Origin: Typha latifolia
Taxonomy: Eukaryota > Streptophyta > Magnoliopsida > Poales > Typhaceae
DNA length: 64,000 bases
Direction of reading: 5' to 3'
Assembly: GCA_019914945.1 (NCBI GenBank)
Contig: CM034101.1
Coordinates: 372,001-436,000, forward strand
Every line of letters starts with the position of its first letter. Within the stretch, counting starts at the first letter, position 1. The notes below the pieces were generated by a model. The model saw only the letters and a program-made list of their open reading frames with translations. It made no database searches and was not told where the DNA came from. The position numbers and the translations under genes are program-made. Below are positions 25,594 through 39,800 of the stretch, piece after piece.

Positions 25594-26540
25594 AATTTGC
25601 TTCAGAAAAGAAAAAAGAAATTTTAGACAATATAAGCTAGGTTGGACACGTACTGAATAAAGGTTGACGAATGATGGAATTGACGAAGATGATTGACATT
25701 AATGATCAAAGGAGATATTTGATTGAAGACGAAACTATTCATTTGGACTGAGTGTAGACACAAGACTAACAAATCATAGAATAGATGATTTGACATTTAT
25801 GACATCTTGGTTTCTCTAATTTCTCGACCTCAAAGGATATCTTTGAGTGATGCCTGTCCACCTATGGATTTTGTCCTTGTCTTCTTGCTCATATCCTCTC
25901 TCTCTCTTTTATTTATATATATTTTTTCTTATATGTTTGATATTTGACCTTGCTAGTTAGTGCCAAAAATTAATAATAGAAAGGGGTTTGAAGTGTAACA
26001 TTATCAAATTAAGATTAATCCTGAGGATGTAGAGAAGTCCGTCCTATATTTATACTTCTTTTTTCCCCTCCCCTTTTTTTTCCTTCTAGTGATAAAGATA
26101 GCAAGCCGCATCACAAAAAATAAAATAATAATTATGATGACACGGACAACTACTAATGAACACGCATTCAATTGCACAAACTTACAAACAATCTTATCTA
26201 CAAAATTGAAGAATTATTTTATTTTTACTAATTGATGTCATATTAACAGCATATTTTGTTAAAAAAAACAAATTTTGTTAAGCACTACAGTTACTATTAT
26301 CGGGTAATTGCACGTGAAATGTGGTACCCACGCGTAAGTACTCGAATTAGGCCGTTGACTTGTAGGACAAAGGGTGGACTTTGGTGTGGATGAATGCACG
26401 GTGGCTTGGATTCGGAGTGGGGATTTTTGTGGTTTGCATCATTGAGTTCGTCGATTTAGTCAACACATCGTGTCAAAGCCACCAAGTTGGTCGGTCAGCC
26501 ATCCGCGATCAAGTTTGCTCCACTTACATAGACCAACAAG
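25331..26540. other. Gene desert, second part
   Basis: Contains four GGTC units (about 25396-25412), a (TA)n tract at 25550-25590 and AT-rich filler. Nothing coding is supported. Confidence 0.55.
25550..25590. repeat. (TA)n microsatellite, about 20 units
   Basis: Perfect AT run. Confidence 0.95.
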
Positions 26541-26545
26541 CTACC

Positions 26546-26639
26546 ACAACAACTACCCAAAATGGGAACCATCTCCTTGAAGAATTGGGAACGGAGAGCC
26601 ATCGGTTTCCATTTTAGGTAGGTTTTGGGTAGTTGTTGT
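26546..26639. ncRNA. Foldback capable of forming a long hairpin (possible small-RNA precursor)
   Basis: The 17 bases ACAACAACTACCCAAAA at 26546-26562 are perfectly complementary to 26623-26639. Inside them a second duplex is possible between CCCAAAATGGGAACC (from 26556) and GGTTTCCATTTTAGG, with one mismatch and one G-U pair. The two pairings compete because the right arm carries a short duplication (TTTTAGGTAGG then TTTTGGGTAG). The size suits a plant miRNA or MITE-derived hairpin, but neither arm is a conserved miRNA I recognise, and expression is unknown. Confidence 0.3.
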
Positions 26640-27331
26640 TTGACAAGCGTGAGAGTCGACCCAAGCCGTGTCTCGGAGAAGGTAGTTGTCAGGTAAATGA
26701 ACAAATCAAGTGAGGGACAATCTCTTTCAAGACAGATCGCACACGGAATTTGGGAATTTTGCTTTGCAAGTTGACCACATGCCAATGTAAACCAAAATAT
26801 TCCATTCGGTTCAAATATTCAACATTAAGGACCACTACTCAATCGATGATGACAGTGAATTCTTTTTCTTGTTCTTTTTCTCTCTCTCTCTCTCTTATTC
26901 TACGGTAAAAATTTTATATTCCTCCTCGTGAGTCATCTATTAAGTCAAGTTTTTTTTTAATAAAGCAAAGCTGCATACGGTGTTCATCTCATTTTTTAAG
27001 TGATCGGTTAGAATTTAATTTAGGAGATGCAGGAGGCTAAATTTGCCGCGTCCAACGAAAAGGAATAGATAGAGATAGAACAAAATTTAATTATTCAAAG
27101 CACTAGTGAGACTCTGAGTATGTAATGACTTTAAGGCCTCGCATGCAATATGTGTCAATTGTGGTATAAAAAAAATGATTGGAGGAGGTGTTTAAAGTGG
27201 GAGAAAGATGTGTCCTTTTGCAGTTTGGTACACTGAAAAGATGGCTCATTGTAATCTGACAACTAAATCCACAGTTGAGAAAAAAAAATTCGGTAGGATA
27301 TCAACAGCTGATATAAAAAATTGTTACAAAA

Positions 27332-27365
<34 letters not shown>

Positions 27366-30300
27366 CCCCACAGATGGAGCTCGATTCATGTAAGACTCTT
27401 CCTTCTATTACCTCAGGTGGTTTTAGAATTGTTAAATGTTCTTTTCTTTTTAGAGTTCTTCCAACACCCCTCTTGACGAAAGGTTCCTTTCAAGATGTAA
27501 TGGCTTTTCTGTTGTCATCTTTTTACATCCTTACGTGTTGGAATATTTTTGCTCAAGATTCAATCCTAAAGGAGCTTTAGTATATTTTTCTCAAGCATGC
27601 CAATTTCTTTCATCATTGGCAAGTAGATTTATGCCACATACTTGAAATTAAGGGGTTGACAATGGCCATTTGACCATGCTTTGCGTTTGGCAATGGGAGT
27701 GGGGGAGGGTCGGTCATTCCCTGACAATCTAAAAGAACTTCCATGTTATTACGCAGGCAAAGAGAAGTAACCCGTGGAAAGAAACTGACCAAATCTTTTC
27801 ATGTCGTCTAGTTAACGTAACAAATAACACAAAATCATTTATGCAGCCTAATATTATTCTCAACAGCCATTAAAAATCCTATAATTCTCTACAGCTTGAA
27901 TAAATCTTATTATAAACTACACCCGGCTAGAATTGTGTTAAAGACATTTAACTAGATGCACCTCAACAGCTTATCCGCAATTTATGTAATCTTTGATAAC
28001 AAAATAAAACTCTAGGTCATCTAAGTAAAAGCCACCACTATTAATATGTCAGCTTTGACGTAGGAGTTGCGTCATAAAACATAAGGGGATTTTGCCAGGA
28101 GCTCATCAACTGTATAGGATATACGGATTGGTTATAGAAGTTGCGAAAAGCATTGACCCCATGAAGTAGTATGAGGGGTCAGATGGTCTCATGGTGGTGA
28201 AATGGAGAATGAGAGATGGTTGGACCAACTCTCCTCTCAATTGCTTTCCCCTCAGCCATCATTGCTGTTCAGAAGAATTACATATCTTGTACTCATACTT
28301 CGAAAGATAAACTTTTACTCACAAACATGTGTCCCCATGCATCTGTATATATAGCACATTTCCTTTTCCTAGTAGCAAGGAGGTTTCTTCTTCACCATTA
28401 TTAATTACATAAGTCATGCTTTGCGTAAAAGCATACTTGGATTTATAATAACGTAGCTACATCGGGATCCTAATTCCTTCATCATTATCAGTTAAGAGGT
28501 TAAATGGGTTTTCCAGTCCATATATCTGTGTGAGGAGAAAAGTAATGATTAAACGAAAGCTTAGCGAAGAAACAAGGGAAGTACCTTTTTAAATTGAATG
28601 ATACCTTGGTACAATTATTGAGAAAGTATTCAAAAGGAAGAAAATTAATCACCTTTGATAAAGCTAGCTAGAGAGAATGATCACACGTAAGAGGACCACA
28701 TTTGTGGTTATTCTACTCTTAAAAGATAGAGAATAAGACTCGAGAGGAAATAAAACGAATGAAATACATAGCAAGTTCGACAAACATCCATCCAATTATC
28801 TAACTAGTGAATAAGACAATGGCATAAAATAGGAAGAAAACGATATGAATAAGTTATTCTGCTAATAATCTTTCTTCCCTTTCCAGTTTAGTGAAACCTC
28901 CGCCGCATATTAATATGTAATTAAAACAAGCAAACCACCCAAAGAAATCTAGTTAAACAAAGACTTCTACCATATCTGTTCTTTGTTAATGACATAAATG
29001 TCTGGTTTTTGCGAATACAAGGGAACTGGTCGAAGATCATCATAGTCATATTGAGACAAAGAACATGACCTAAGTTCTATTGCTTATCCATGCAAGAGAC
29101 AGTATTAGTTAGCATTTGGCACCAAAAGACAAGGATAATCTAAGGGTAGGATGCAACTGCTATAGAAGACTTGGTGCCATTAGCCAATGTAAGATCACCT
29201 GCCTTCAAATAAAAAATATAGCAAGTATGGCTTTGGAGATGTGACATTAGGTGTGCAAATCCTAGTTAGTTACCTATTAAAGTGGCAAAATAATGATTGA
29301 AACACCTAAAAAATATATACTTGATCTGGTCATATAAGCAAAAGGTACAAGGATGAAACTTGTTTAGGTTGTCAGTTAGGACATTCTTCTCTACTGGTTT
29401 ATGCAACTCTTGTGGACTTTGCATTCTCTTGCTGAAGTAAGAGTCACCAAACCTTGTCAGCACTCTGTCCCTCAGGGACTTAAATATGCAATTGATGACA
29501 GTGTAAGTCCAAACCACTCTTCGCCTCTGTTACAAGCCTAATTTAGCATATAGTACACCTAGATATAAAGCTTTAGTTATAGAGCTTGACAAGGTAACTA
29601 AACTGATCAAGGTCTACATATATCAGTGTTCCAAATTAGTAATTATTTTTAGTAATTCGTGAGGATTCAGTAATTATTTTTAGTCGGAGTAGTTCTACTT
29701 TCAGGGCTGCAGATGGATTTGGTGTATGATAAGGCTTTTCCAAATTACCTGAACAATGTTTAGAATAACTCAATTCTAAATCAAAGGACCTGAAACTCTA
29801 GAGATGATGCGTTTCCAAATAATAAACTAGAGTTAATCAAGATTATTGTCATATCAAAAGATCTTTGACATATATTCCTTCTGGCATCTGTGTCCTCTCC
29901 ATCAAAAGAGAATTTTAGGATCTAAAATATCTTTACCTGAGAACATCTGACACAATGATGATATAAATGAATGGACTTGGTTCATCTAGCAATCATCTTC
30001 TTCCCTGTCACCTCAAATGTTGACTTAGGGAATTAGGCATGCTTCACTTTTAATTGGATCCTCTCCATAGGAATATATGCTGCTTGTGTTCTCCCATGTT
30101 ATTTCTCACCCAACACTTTCCTTGGGACAAGTAACATGCTTCAAAATGTCAGTAGTGTCAAAATGTAAGAGCCCTTTGCTACCATCATGGCCAACTTTGA
30201 AGCATAACTTTAGGCATATTTGATGCACATAAAATCCAAAGAATAGACATCCCTTCGTTCAGATTGGACCATTGATTTAGGTGCAATTCGGGGAGGGTCT

Positions 30301-32639
30301 CAGTTGATAAAAGAACGTGGTTTCACACCACAAGGACAGAGTGAATGAAATCGTACATCAATTGTCAGAATATAGATATCTGCACTGGAATGAACTTATT
30401 CAAGTTTATCATGACAAATGATGCAGCAAAACGTGCAATGCATGTGACCAACAAATTTTAACCAATTTTGCCCCCCACAAACTGTAGTCTTAGATGAATA
30501 ATATCTCAGTCAGATGCTAGTCACTGAAATTCATGTGTAGTGAATTTAATTCGAATTCTGTTAAATCTAAGACAGGCAATGCTCATTCAAATATGGATGA
30601 TATTATGTATCAACAGATCTCCAACTGCTATCTAATGTTAGACTATTTCAGATTTCATTGACACAGGACACATTTAGATGGATAATACAGATATGTACAG
30701 AATAACACATACAATAATAGTCATGGATAATTTATCTCAGGTAATTTGACAATGGCTGTCAGCCGAATCATGGTCCACACCATCTCGTCTTCCTTAGCCT
30801 TCTTTGGAGGCAAATATCCATCGTCCGACAAAACAAAGAAATTCCCACACTTCATATATTTTGGCAAGTTCTAATGCAAGAAAACAAGTGATGATCATAT
30901 AACATCTAACCAAACAGACTTCGACTATTAAGTACAGGAAGTAAATAAAGGATTCATAATACGGTCGGATGAGGCGATGCAAAATGCATTTAAGCAAATA
31001 GTGATGTTTATTGACATAGATGCAATAGGAATACTGGAAATAATGCATCAGCCGTAGTCGGAAAGGATATGCTTCTTTCATAGTTCACACCAAGTAGTTC
31101 AGAAAATGATTATGGACATTAGCAAATCAAGGATGGTCAGCAGAACTATAGTACTGACTAAGACATTAAAAGTGAGTTGAGCAGAAACACTCTGACAGTT
31201 ATCAATCCTCTAATGGACAGCAACAAATGGAAAAGCAGAATGTTATGCTATCGTCATGAAATTATAGCACAACCAGAAATGTGATTACTGAAATTAACAA
31301 GCTTCTTGTCTGCCCCCAATTCCTTTGCATTTTATTATTGTTAAAGACTTAGATACATACTAACCTACATCATCTGTCCATCTTTTATGAGTTTGTTTGC
31401 TAAACTCATGGCCATCCCATGATCCATGTCTTGGCCAGAATACACTACCCTGGCATCTGATTTATCACTATTACATGACAGACTGGCATCACATTCAATT
31501 CCATTTGCTTAATTAATGCAGATACCGGTTGAAGTATGCCTAACGGTTAATGATACACTGTCGGCTACAACAGAAACTCTTGTTTGCTGCATTTAGTAGC
31601 ATTAAAGTAAAACGGAGATGTGAATCAATATAAAGAAACATAAATCTGAGTCCAAGTAAATATCGTAGTTGGTCCAGAATAAAGGACAACAATCAGAAAC
31701 TCCACATGCATATAGCATTGCAATTGCAAAAAACCTATTTTCAGAAGAAAGAGCCAATAGTAATCACAGAATAGCATCATGATGTATTGAGAAAAACCAA
31801 GTTGCGACGTTGAGCACCAACTTGCCATAAAACCAAGTTGCGACGTTGCACTACATATCACTACTTGCCATTGAGATAAATTTAAAGGCTTCATTCTTCT
31901 ACTAAAACTGGAGTGTGTAATTTCCTTCTCTAGAAATAACCAACTTTCCTTTTTCCGCCTGCCTCCCCGCCTTTTGGCACAATGAGTTCAAAATGACTCT
32001 GTTTTAAATGTGCAATATGTGATCCTCACCAAACATGTCTATTCCATCGAGAAAGATTCCCCCTTTATGATTCTATTGTTTCTCATATAATCTCTTTGTG
32101 TCACATTATTCAACGACATTGGCATATTTTTCTCAAGTAAACTTGAATTACTAGATGATATCGTAAATATTCGACATTCTGAATACCCTGTTCTGGTTAC
32201 ATGTATAGAACGAAAGTGGACGTAAACTTGAACCAGAAACTACATCTGGCTTGAAACCTAGTGTTCCTAAAAATAAAAATAAAAATAAAAACTAACCGAA
32301 TCTGATAACACGTGGGACACTAAAGTTGGCGCGTTCTTAACCCATTGGTTGTACTAGTTTAAAGACAAGCTAATCTAATTAAGATGAGGATGGATTGATG
32401 GAACCAGTAGAATAGTAACATCCATGGTAAATAATTTTATAAAATACTAAATAATGTGACTACCAAGAACTCAATAGAAATGATCATATTGCCTTCACAT
32501 ACCTCTTTGCATATAATCATCGCTCAAGGGTGCATTCTGGTGGTCTGCCGCATTTTGTCGAACAAGTGATATGCGTCGTTCAAAGACCCCATCTCTGACC
32601 CAGGCGTTAAGCGGTCGTCATAAAAACCTATTAGTTCAC
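26640..32639. other. Gene desert, third part
   Basis: Six kilobases of AT-rich DNA with no supported exon. Contents: a CT run followed by CA repeats (27331-27365), a short direct repeat AGTAATTATTTTTAG near 29637 and 29671, and a two-copy repeat near 31795-31850. No transposase or reverse transcriptase frame was seen on either strand. Confidence 0.55.
31792..31865. repeat. Degenerate two-copy tandem repeat
   Basis: AACCAAGTTGCGACGTTG occurs twice about 36 bases apart, each copy followed by an ACTTGCCAT segment. Confidence 0.7.
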
Positions 32640-32765
32640 ATCCCCACTGACCAACTAGAGCGGGCCGAGGCGGGCTTCAATATGCTGGCCCGTTAACGCC
32701 CGCCAGCCTAGACATAGCTCGGGCTTTGGGCCGTAATTAGTCAGTGGTGCAGGCCAACTAGGGCT

Positions 32766-32802
<37 letters not shown>

Positions 32803-33136
32803 GATGTCTAATAGAAAAGGCCATCTCCTTCACCTTTCACTCGCCCATTTGGTGTAAATCTTGAACGAGATCGATCGGTGGAAATCCATAGAAGACGATC
32901 CTGGCGATGCAACGAAGAAAAAAACCCAGAGTACAGCAGAGGCCGACCCGGACCTGGAAATACCTACGAGTAGTCTCGGGACCAGTGTTAAACGGCCAGG
33001 CTCGGCCCAAACTTGCAGATCGGTCTGCATCCGGCCCCCTTATTCTTCCCTTATTTCTATTCTTTTCCTTTTTCTTTTCCATCTTTCCTGCCTTCTTCCA
33101 CCGACCCCCTCCCCTCCATCTCCCTCTGTTGTCAGT

Positions 33137-33192
<56 letters not shown>

Positions 33193-33300
33193 AACCACCT
33201 ACATAATGGGTTCCGGGTCTGCTAGCTGAAGAGCCCGACCCGGTCCAAATTAGGCTCCGGTGCTGGCTATGCCGCAGCCCGGATTCGATGGGAACCCAGC
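32640..33300. other. GC-rich island with GGCCC motifs and dinucleotide tracts
   Basis: Contains many GGCCC/CGGGC motifs at 32660-32750 and 33000-33300, a GA tract (about 32766-32802) and a CT tract (33139-33186). The reading frames across it are low complexity. It could be a promoter or the remains of a GC-rich DNA transposon; neither can be shown. Confidence 0.35.
33139..33186. repeat. (TC)n microsatellite, about 24 units
   Basis: Perfect TC run. Confidence 0.95.
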
Positions 33301-34632
33301 CCATGAACACCCGTGCCTGTACTAATGTTTATTGTATTCGGCCTTGGAGATCATCCATCATTCACATTGTGTGCTTTTGCGGCCCAAAATGCTTTATATG
33401 GGGCTCCAATGTCTATCATTGCGTAGTGCTTGCCAATGTCGGCTTCAAGGTAAATAAATGTAAGAGTGAGCAAAAGGAGCAGCACATGAAAGAGAAGAGC
33501 TACATGATGATGCCCCAACTGCCTTACATGTTCTCATAAATAGCTTCACCTCCTGTGGTCTCCTCCATCTGAGTTGTATTCTTGTCCACTCTGCCTGGCA
33601 ACCACGCAACAGTGCGCGATCGAGCTCTTCTCGCTGTCGGAATCCCCCTTTGCTAACGCATAATCCTACCATTGATATGGACAAGAGGGACCGAGTCATA
33701 TTTCATGTCTTCTCTAAATTATATATAGAATAGTCTTCGGCAGTTGCCACGGTGCTCCTTTTCCTCTGCTTACAATACCTTCTCTTTTACATGGTTCTAT
33801 CTATTTAATACCTAATCTAGTCTTAGCTAACACGTACTGAAACATAGCAAAGAGAACTCATCTCATTGATGATGCTCGAATCAACATGCAATACCTCATT
33901 CCCTCGACGGAGTGTTTTATCTTTATCTGATCGATCATATGATATGGAGTTGAACAATTATTTGGTTAATAATGTGAAAGGAGAGAGAGTGAAGGTGTTG
34001 GTGCTGGTGCTTCTTTCAACAGGACCATGCACCGAGATGTACCATAGATAGGCACGTTCATTTTGAGCTCTTCGATCAATTACTGCTTTCTTGTTAGTTG
34101 ATAAATTAATTAAGTGCTCTTACCATGTAATGTAATGAATGTATATATGGTTTGTGTCAATATCTAATAGAGATGGAAAGCTTCATATTTTTCACATATT
34201 GAGCATCTTTATGATTATTCGTGACATTTTAGCAAAAGGTTGCTGAAAATGCTCTTCATCACTCGATATATAACAAGACTCATAGTTAGGTAGGGGACAA
34301 ACTCTCTTTGTTCTATCCTCAAGGAAAGGGTATTGATCGATAGGTTGTGGACAAGAGGAAAGCCATATATTATCTCCAAGACGCAATGATAAAAGCCCTC
34401 AGGGTACTGAAGGAGTCCAGGGAAGTAGACAAGACTCACAGCTCACTCCTTTTTAGACCTATTTGAGGGGGAAGGGGGGGTGAATGGACCTTACAGTACC
34501 AATATGTGCATGGACAAATAAATAGCCACCTTTCTCAATTCCCACCAAGTCAAAAATAATCTGAGAGCATACTCAAGAGCACTAGGCAGACAAAAGCCAG
34601 AGATCCATTCATTTTGACCATGGTCCACGTTA

Positions 34633-34634
<2 letters not shown>

Positions 34635-34695
<61 letters not shown>
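34635..34695. repeat. Compound (CT)n(TA)n microsatellite
   Basis: A CT run passes directly into a TA run. Confidence 0.95.
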
Positions 34696-37600
34696 GCCTA
34701 TTGCCATTGGAACATGTGTGTCATCATATAATATAGGTAATTAAGCCCAAGTCTGCTTGTTTGTTTTGATCTAGCTTGTGGGCTATCTGATTAAGTCCTA
34801 CGCAGATATGTGCTGGCCATGTCCGGGCTTGTCTGACGGCCCCTCACCCAAAAGATACAACAAGGTAAGAAAGCTATCAGATAAAAGTTGAATCTTGAAA
34901 TCATCACCTCCTCTCTTTCCTCCCATATGGCCACAATGATGTACTTAAAGGAAGGATGCTTTGGTGAGTACTTGGGTCCTGTTGGTCTTTGGTGTGCCCC
35001 ACTTGCTGACCTTGCTTGGTGACATAGCCTGACCACCCCCCCTATTGGATTGGCAAAAGACCCATCCCTTAGTCCATGCCACTGTTGTTCGATTGCTCTG
35101 ATAATTAATACCTCACCCTAGATATTTAATCAATTAGAGGGGACACTGATACAGGGAACCCGTAGGTGCTCCTTTCCATTGTCATCTCCTTTGCATTGTC
35201 ATTTTAAGTCTTGTCCCAGCTAACGTGGTCAACTTTGGATCAACCTTATCCTACTTTACCACATGCACAATCAACACTGCCATTACTGCTGAGGCCTCAT
35301 AGTGTTATAGACACCAACACACCTATCCACTGCTTGCCTTTGCAAGTGTGGTAAGTAACAGTCCTCCGATTGTGGTGCCCACTCTTTGGAATTTGTTGTG
35401 ATCCTGAATATTCGATAAGCGACAACTAGGGTTAGAAAGTCAAATATTCCTTTCATGTAAGGGTAGGAAGCTAGGAGATGTCAGAATGTCACCTTGTACT
35501 ATGTTCATTGCATAGTTACAATTTGCTTGATTGTTCTGAAGACAACTATGTAAAACTGCTACCTTTACCTCCAGTTATATATTCGATCATATATTGAAAG
35601 AAGAATTCAGAAGATAACTATAGCTTATACTTCGTGCAACCTGTGTTAACAATACATGCCATAAAGTTGAAACTTTTCTCATTGATGATTCCAATAAATG
35701 GAGGAGATGTCCCGACATACAATTAATTTATACATTTGGCCACACTATTACATCATTAAAGTGAAGGATGGAACAAGTCCTCAATATTAAAAATGGGTGA
35801 GAATATTATTCAATCTAGATAAAATTAAACTTCAGAGATATATGTAGGCAATATTGGCAAACCCTGAGCATCAAAGGAATATAAAGGTGAAGCATTTTAG
35901 ATATGTACACACCAAGAATAGCAAATAGTTCACTATTTGATGACTGACACAGAACAAATATGATTGAGCTCTAAAGCTCTAGCGGGTGCTAAAATTGAAC
36001 TGCATGGTCTGTTCACGGTGACTTGAAAGGAAGTATATCGATCAGAAAGGGATTTGGAAAGATCGACTAACTTGTACCAACGAAGATATTATGTGATGCT
36101 TGCTATCAAGTTGAAAGCTAGTCACATGATCTTTTTTCGTCTTATATCTCTAATTTTGGAAGATTTGCTGATCCATACTTTTTATAATTCTTATGTATAA
36201 CAATGCGAAGCTGATTGACTAACTGATTGGCTGTACTAGTAAATAGTCACCGAAGCCTAAGGTCCACACACAATTTTCTCATGGAACTAATTAACATCAA
36301 CATTTACATCTGCGGTATTTTCAGACATTGACTTGCACCAATTCACTAGGTCACTTGTGATAGGCATACGATTGGAAGCAACTTTGATCTTCCAAATTAA
36401 GCATGCAACCTCGTTTCCGATGTAGAATTATATAATCATCATAATACAAAGGGCACTTCAAAAACTTAGTCTAAATTATTTCATACAATTTCTTCCACTT
36501 TTGGGATCGACCTTCGCTTATTTACACCACCCCCCGCCCCCACCCCCCCCTTATGATCAATCTGGTATTGTAAGGTTCCCGTGAATAAAGTAGTGAATGC
36601 AATGCAATTGTTGTGTGATTGTAAGCAAAATTCTTCCAACGCTAGCAAGCAAAAGGAAATAACCAGCAGAGAAGCGAACACAGGAGACAAAAGAAATGAA
36701 CAAGTCAGTCAGGGAAGAAACAAATTAAAGATGGGGCTTGCTTAAATTCCATGCCGTGAAGCCTCAGTATTTATTGGTATGTCATGTGTCACATGCCTTA
36801 TGTCTCCTATATTCCCAAGGGCCTACTGTTCTATCCGTTTCTTAACTCCCAGGCCTTTGTAGAGTTGTTGTCTAGCTGTCCTATCTCAGTTTTGAAATGA
36901 TCATCAACATTACAACATGATAGTAATCAGACAGAATCTTTTGTGTGTGTGTGTGTGTGTGTTTTGTTTGCTTATGCCCTTGGCTTCACATAGCTTGTTT
37001 TTGCTCTACATATTCTAGATCTTCCTGCATACACATTGAAGCTAGATTTTTCAGAAATTAATTTGTTTGTCTCTTTATACGATTCGTATGCTGCTATTAT
37101 TTTGGTAATTACGAGCAAATATATCTTTGGTTATATACAGATAGATAGAGCAACTTTCGTAGTAGAAACTAATTAATGAAATTGGAATGATTAGTTACTG
37201 GTTTCTTCCTTATCTTTGGAGGGACAATACTGTATGAAATATAGTGTCCACTTTGTAGTGTCAAATTATTGGATATGGAAACAATTTAAGTCCACCAGTC
37301 TTCATCATGATGTCTTAACATCATTAATTCCTCTCATTAAATAATGATGACAACATCTTATTAGTCCGAACATAATCAAAGATGCTTGCTGCCCTCACTT
37401 AAGCACAAAACCTAGCTCACCTATGATGGCAACCTTGTCTGCTAACAACCCAAGAAAGCCCAAAGACATCCGAATAATGCAACAACGACGGATCATCGCG
37501 GGTGATCGATGCTCATCGCGCTGTGGTCCTTGTGTCATGCCATTCTCCCGACATTAGTGTCGAGGCAGTAGCGATCAGATAACGACAATTGCACTCAAGC

Positions 37601-39769
37601 CTACAATCGCCATCGAGAGGAGAAGAACAAAAGGCGAGGCAATAGAGCCACTTTACAGAGAAAGGTATAATCATCCTTGAGATCAAAACACAACAGACGG
37701 TGGTGGAGTGGTGTAACCAAGAGCACGTTCAGAGGCCACAGTCACAGATGCCTAACTTTACAAAAGAAAGACATGGAAAGGGACATCCAAAAGTGTAAGC
37801 CCACATAATTGAATCAAATTATAACAATCACATTTGTGCATGCATCTCCGGCTTTATGGTATGGGTAGCTGCCGAGAGCAATTAATTTTCGAATTGGACC
37901 GTTTGAGAAATACCAGATCAGTGTCTCATCTTTTAGGTCTAGTTCATCAGTGAGCTCAACGAAGGAGTTAGCTAGACAATTTGTGGAGCCTGTGATTGTT
38001 ATGTATTAGCTAGAAGCATGCATGGTCAGGGCAAAAAGAAGTATGAAGCTACGGTCCCGACATGTCGTATGCCACGACACACAGAGCGGTCGGCGATCGT
38101 TACGTCACGCGTACTTTGTTGCCATACATAGTGCCAAGTTGGCATTGTGATTCAGGATTCCTTTCACAGCATTGTTAATTGTAGAGGAAAATGATGTGGA
38201 GGAGCATATGTAATTTATGCAAACTGTTCGATATTATCATGCATGATTAAATAATTAATGATCATCGATGCTAAGTCATTGTTTGGGACATTCATTGGTA
38301 GGCCTATCGGTTCAAATTAATTTAGTGGGTAGACTAGCCCTCGAAGGTAAGACATCTTGTCTAGTAATTTCTAAGATATTTAAAGAGATTTCTCAAGTAA
38401 AATAACTGCTCTTTGACCGAGATATATTCTTCCTATAATTGCGGAGGATGAGTTGAAGAGTGTAATTGATGCTCTTAGTTGGACCACTAGCCTAGAAGAT
38501 AACTCACACTTAACAACCAGAGGGCATTGCCATAGTAGCCCTATATTAATTATTTTCATGTATAAGAACTGTATTAATTACTCTAATCATAAGTTGCACA
38601 GTAATAGGAGCCACTTGGATAAGATATTTCTCTCCTCATACCTGCATGAGAGTTGCGTGCATCAATCAACATAGTTTTTTTTTTATCATTGTTTCTTCTT
38701 CATTGATCTGTTACATGGTCTGGTTATACAACTCCAAACAAAAATAAAATCTTATTTTTATTTGTAAATGTATCGTGACTTCTTTCCAGTCGCACTGTCT
38801 TACTCAAAAGCAGCATTAAAGCCAAAAACTCTTATGACGATTAAGATCTAGACCTGCAACTTGTAACAACAGTAGTCGACTTCTACGAGGCCTCAAAAGC
38901 CACCAACCACTTAAAAGAAGGGCTTCAAGAATTCAAGGACATTAACTTTAGAGGGTTAACAACACACAAAGCAAGCGTTTGTATAAAATTATAGTAAAAC
39001 CCAAAAGGAGAGGACTTGAATCGATCTTTTATCTTGATTTGAGCAAGAGACATCCCTATGGAGAGGGAGATAACGCATTAATTCGATCATTTTATAATTA
39101 CTAACTTACCTTTCTCATGTTGCAATAAAAATCGGGTGTTGCCGTTCTGTGCAGTGGCAAGAGGAGACATAAGATTAATTGCCGAACAAGTGAAGAAAGA
39201 TATCCTTTGCCACTGATGCGTAGCAAGGTTATCTAGGTTTGTGGACAGTTTACATTTAATATAACTTTCAACGTCAATCCGCTGAGTTTTGCATTCTTTC
39301 ATGTACTTCTTTTTTAATATAAAAAATATTAATTGAACATAACGTAGGAGCACAAAAGAGATATCTAAAGAATGAATGCATTTGACTACATGAAGGGAAG
39401 AGATCTGAAGCACGAGTCAAAGTACACATGCACGAAGATATATGAGATATGACACTGAGAATGCCAAAGTGGAGACAATCAAGTGGGGTTATCGTAATTT
39501 AATAGTGTTTCGAACAGTTGTAGATAGGATAGTGGGGGCAAGAGACAAGGTCAGGGATTTCAGGAAAGGATAGTCCTCGCTACTAAGATATTCCTTCTAT
39601 CTAGCTTCTATCACTAGATAGATTGCATACAACTCCATATCCCAACCTTAGTCAACGGTCAACTCCCCTTCCCCATATATGTGGCTTCCAGCCCACATCT
39701 TCACTAACACATTGTCTATCACAAATCTACCATATCGATCCATATCCCACACTTATTTGTTTGATCTAA

Positions 39770-39800
39770 AGAGGGGGGGGGGGAAGGGGGAGAGAGAGAA
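39770..39800 (+). other. G-rich run with quadruplex potential
   Basis: A run of a dozen G is followed by AA and another G5 and then GAGAGA. A second G-rich segment, GGAGGGGAAGGGGGAGGGG, lies near 39876. Both could form four-stranded structures, and both are also slippage-prone. Confidence 0.4.
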
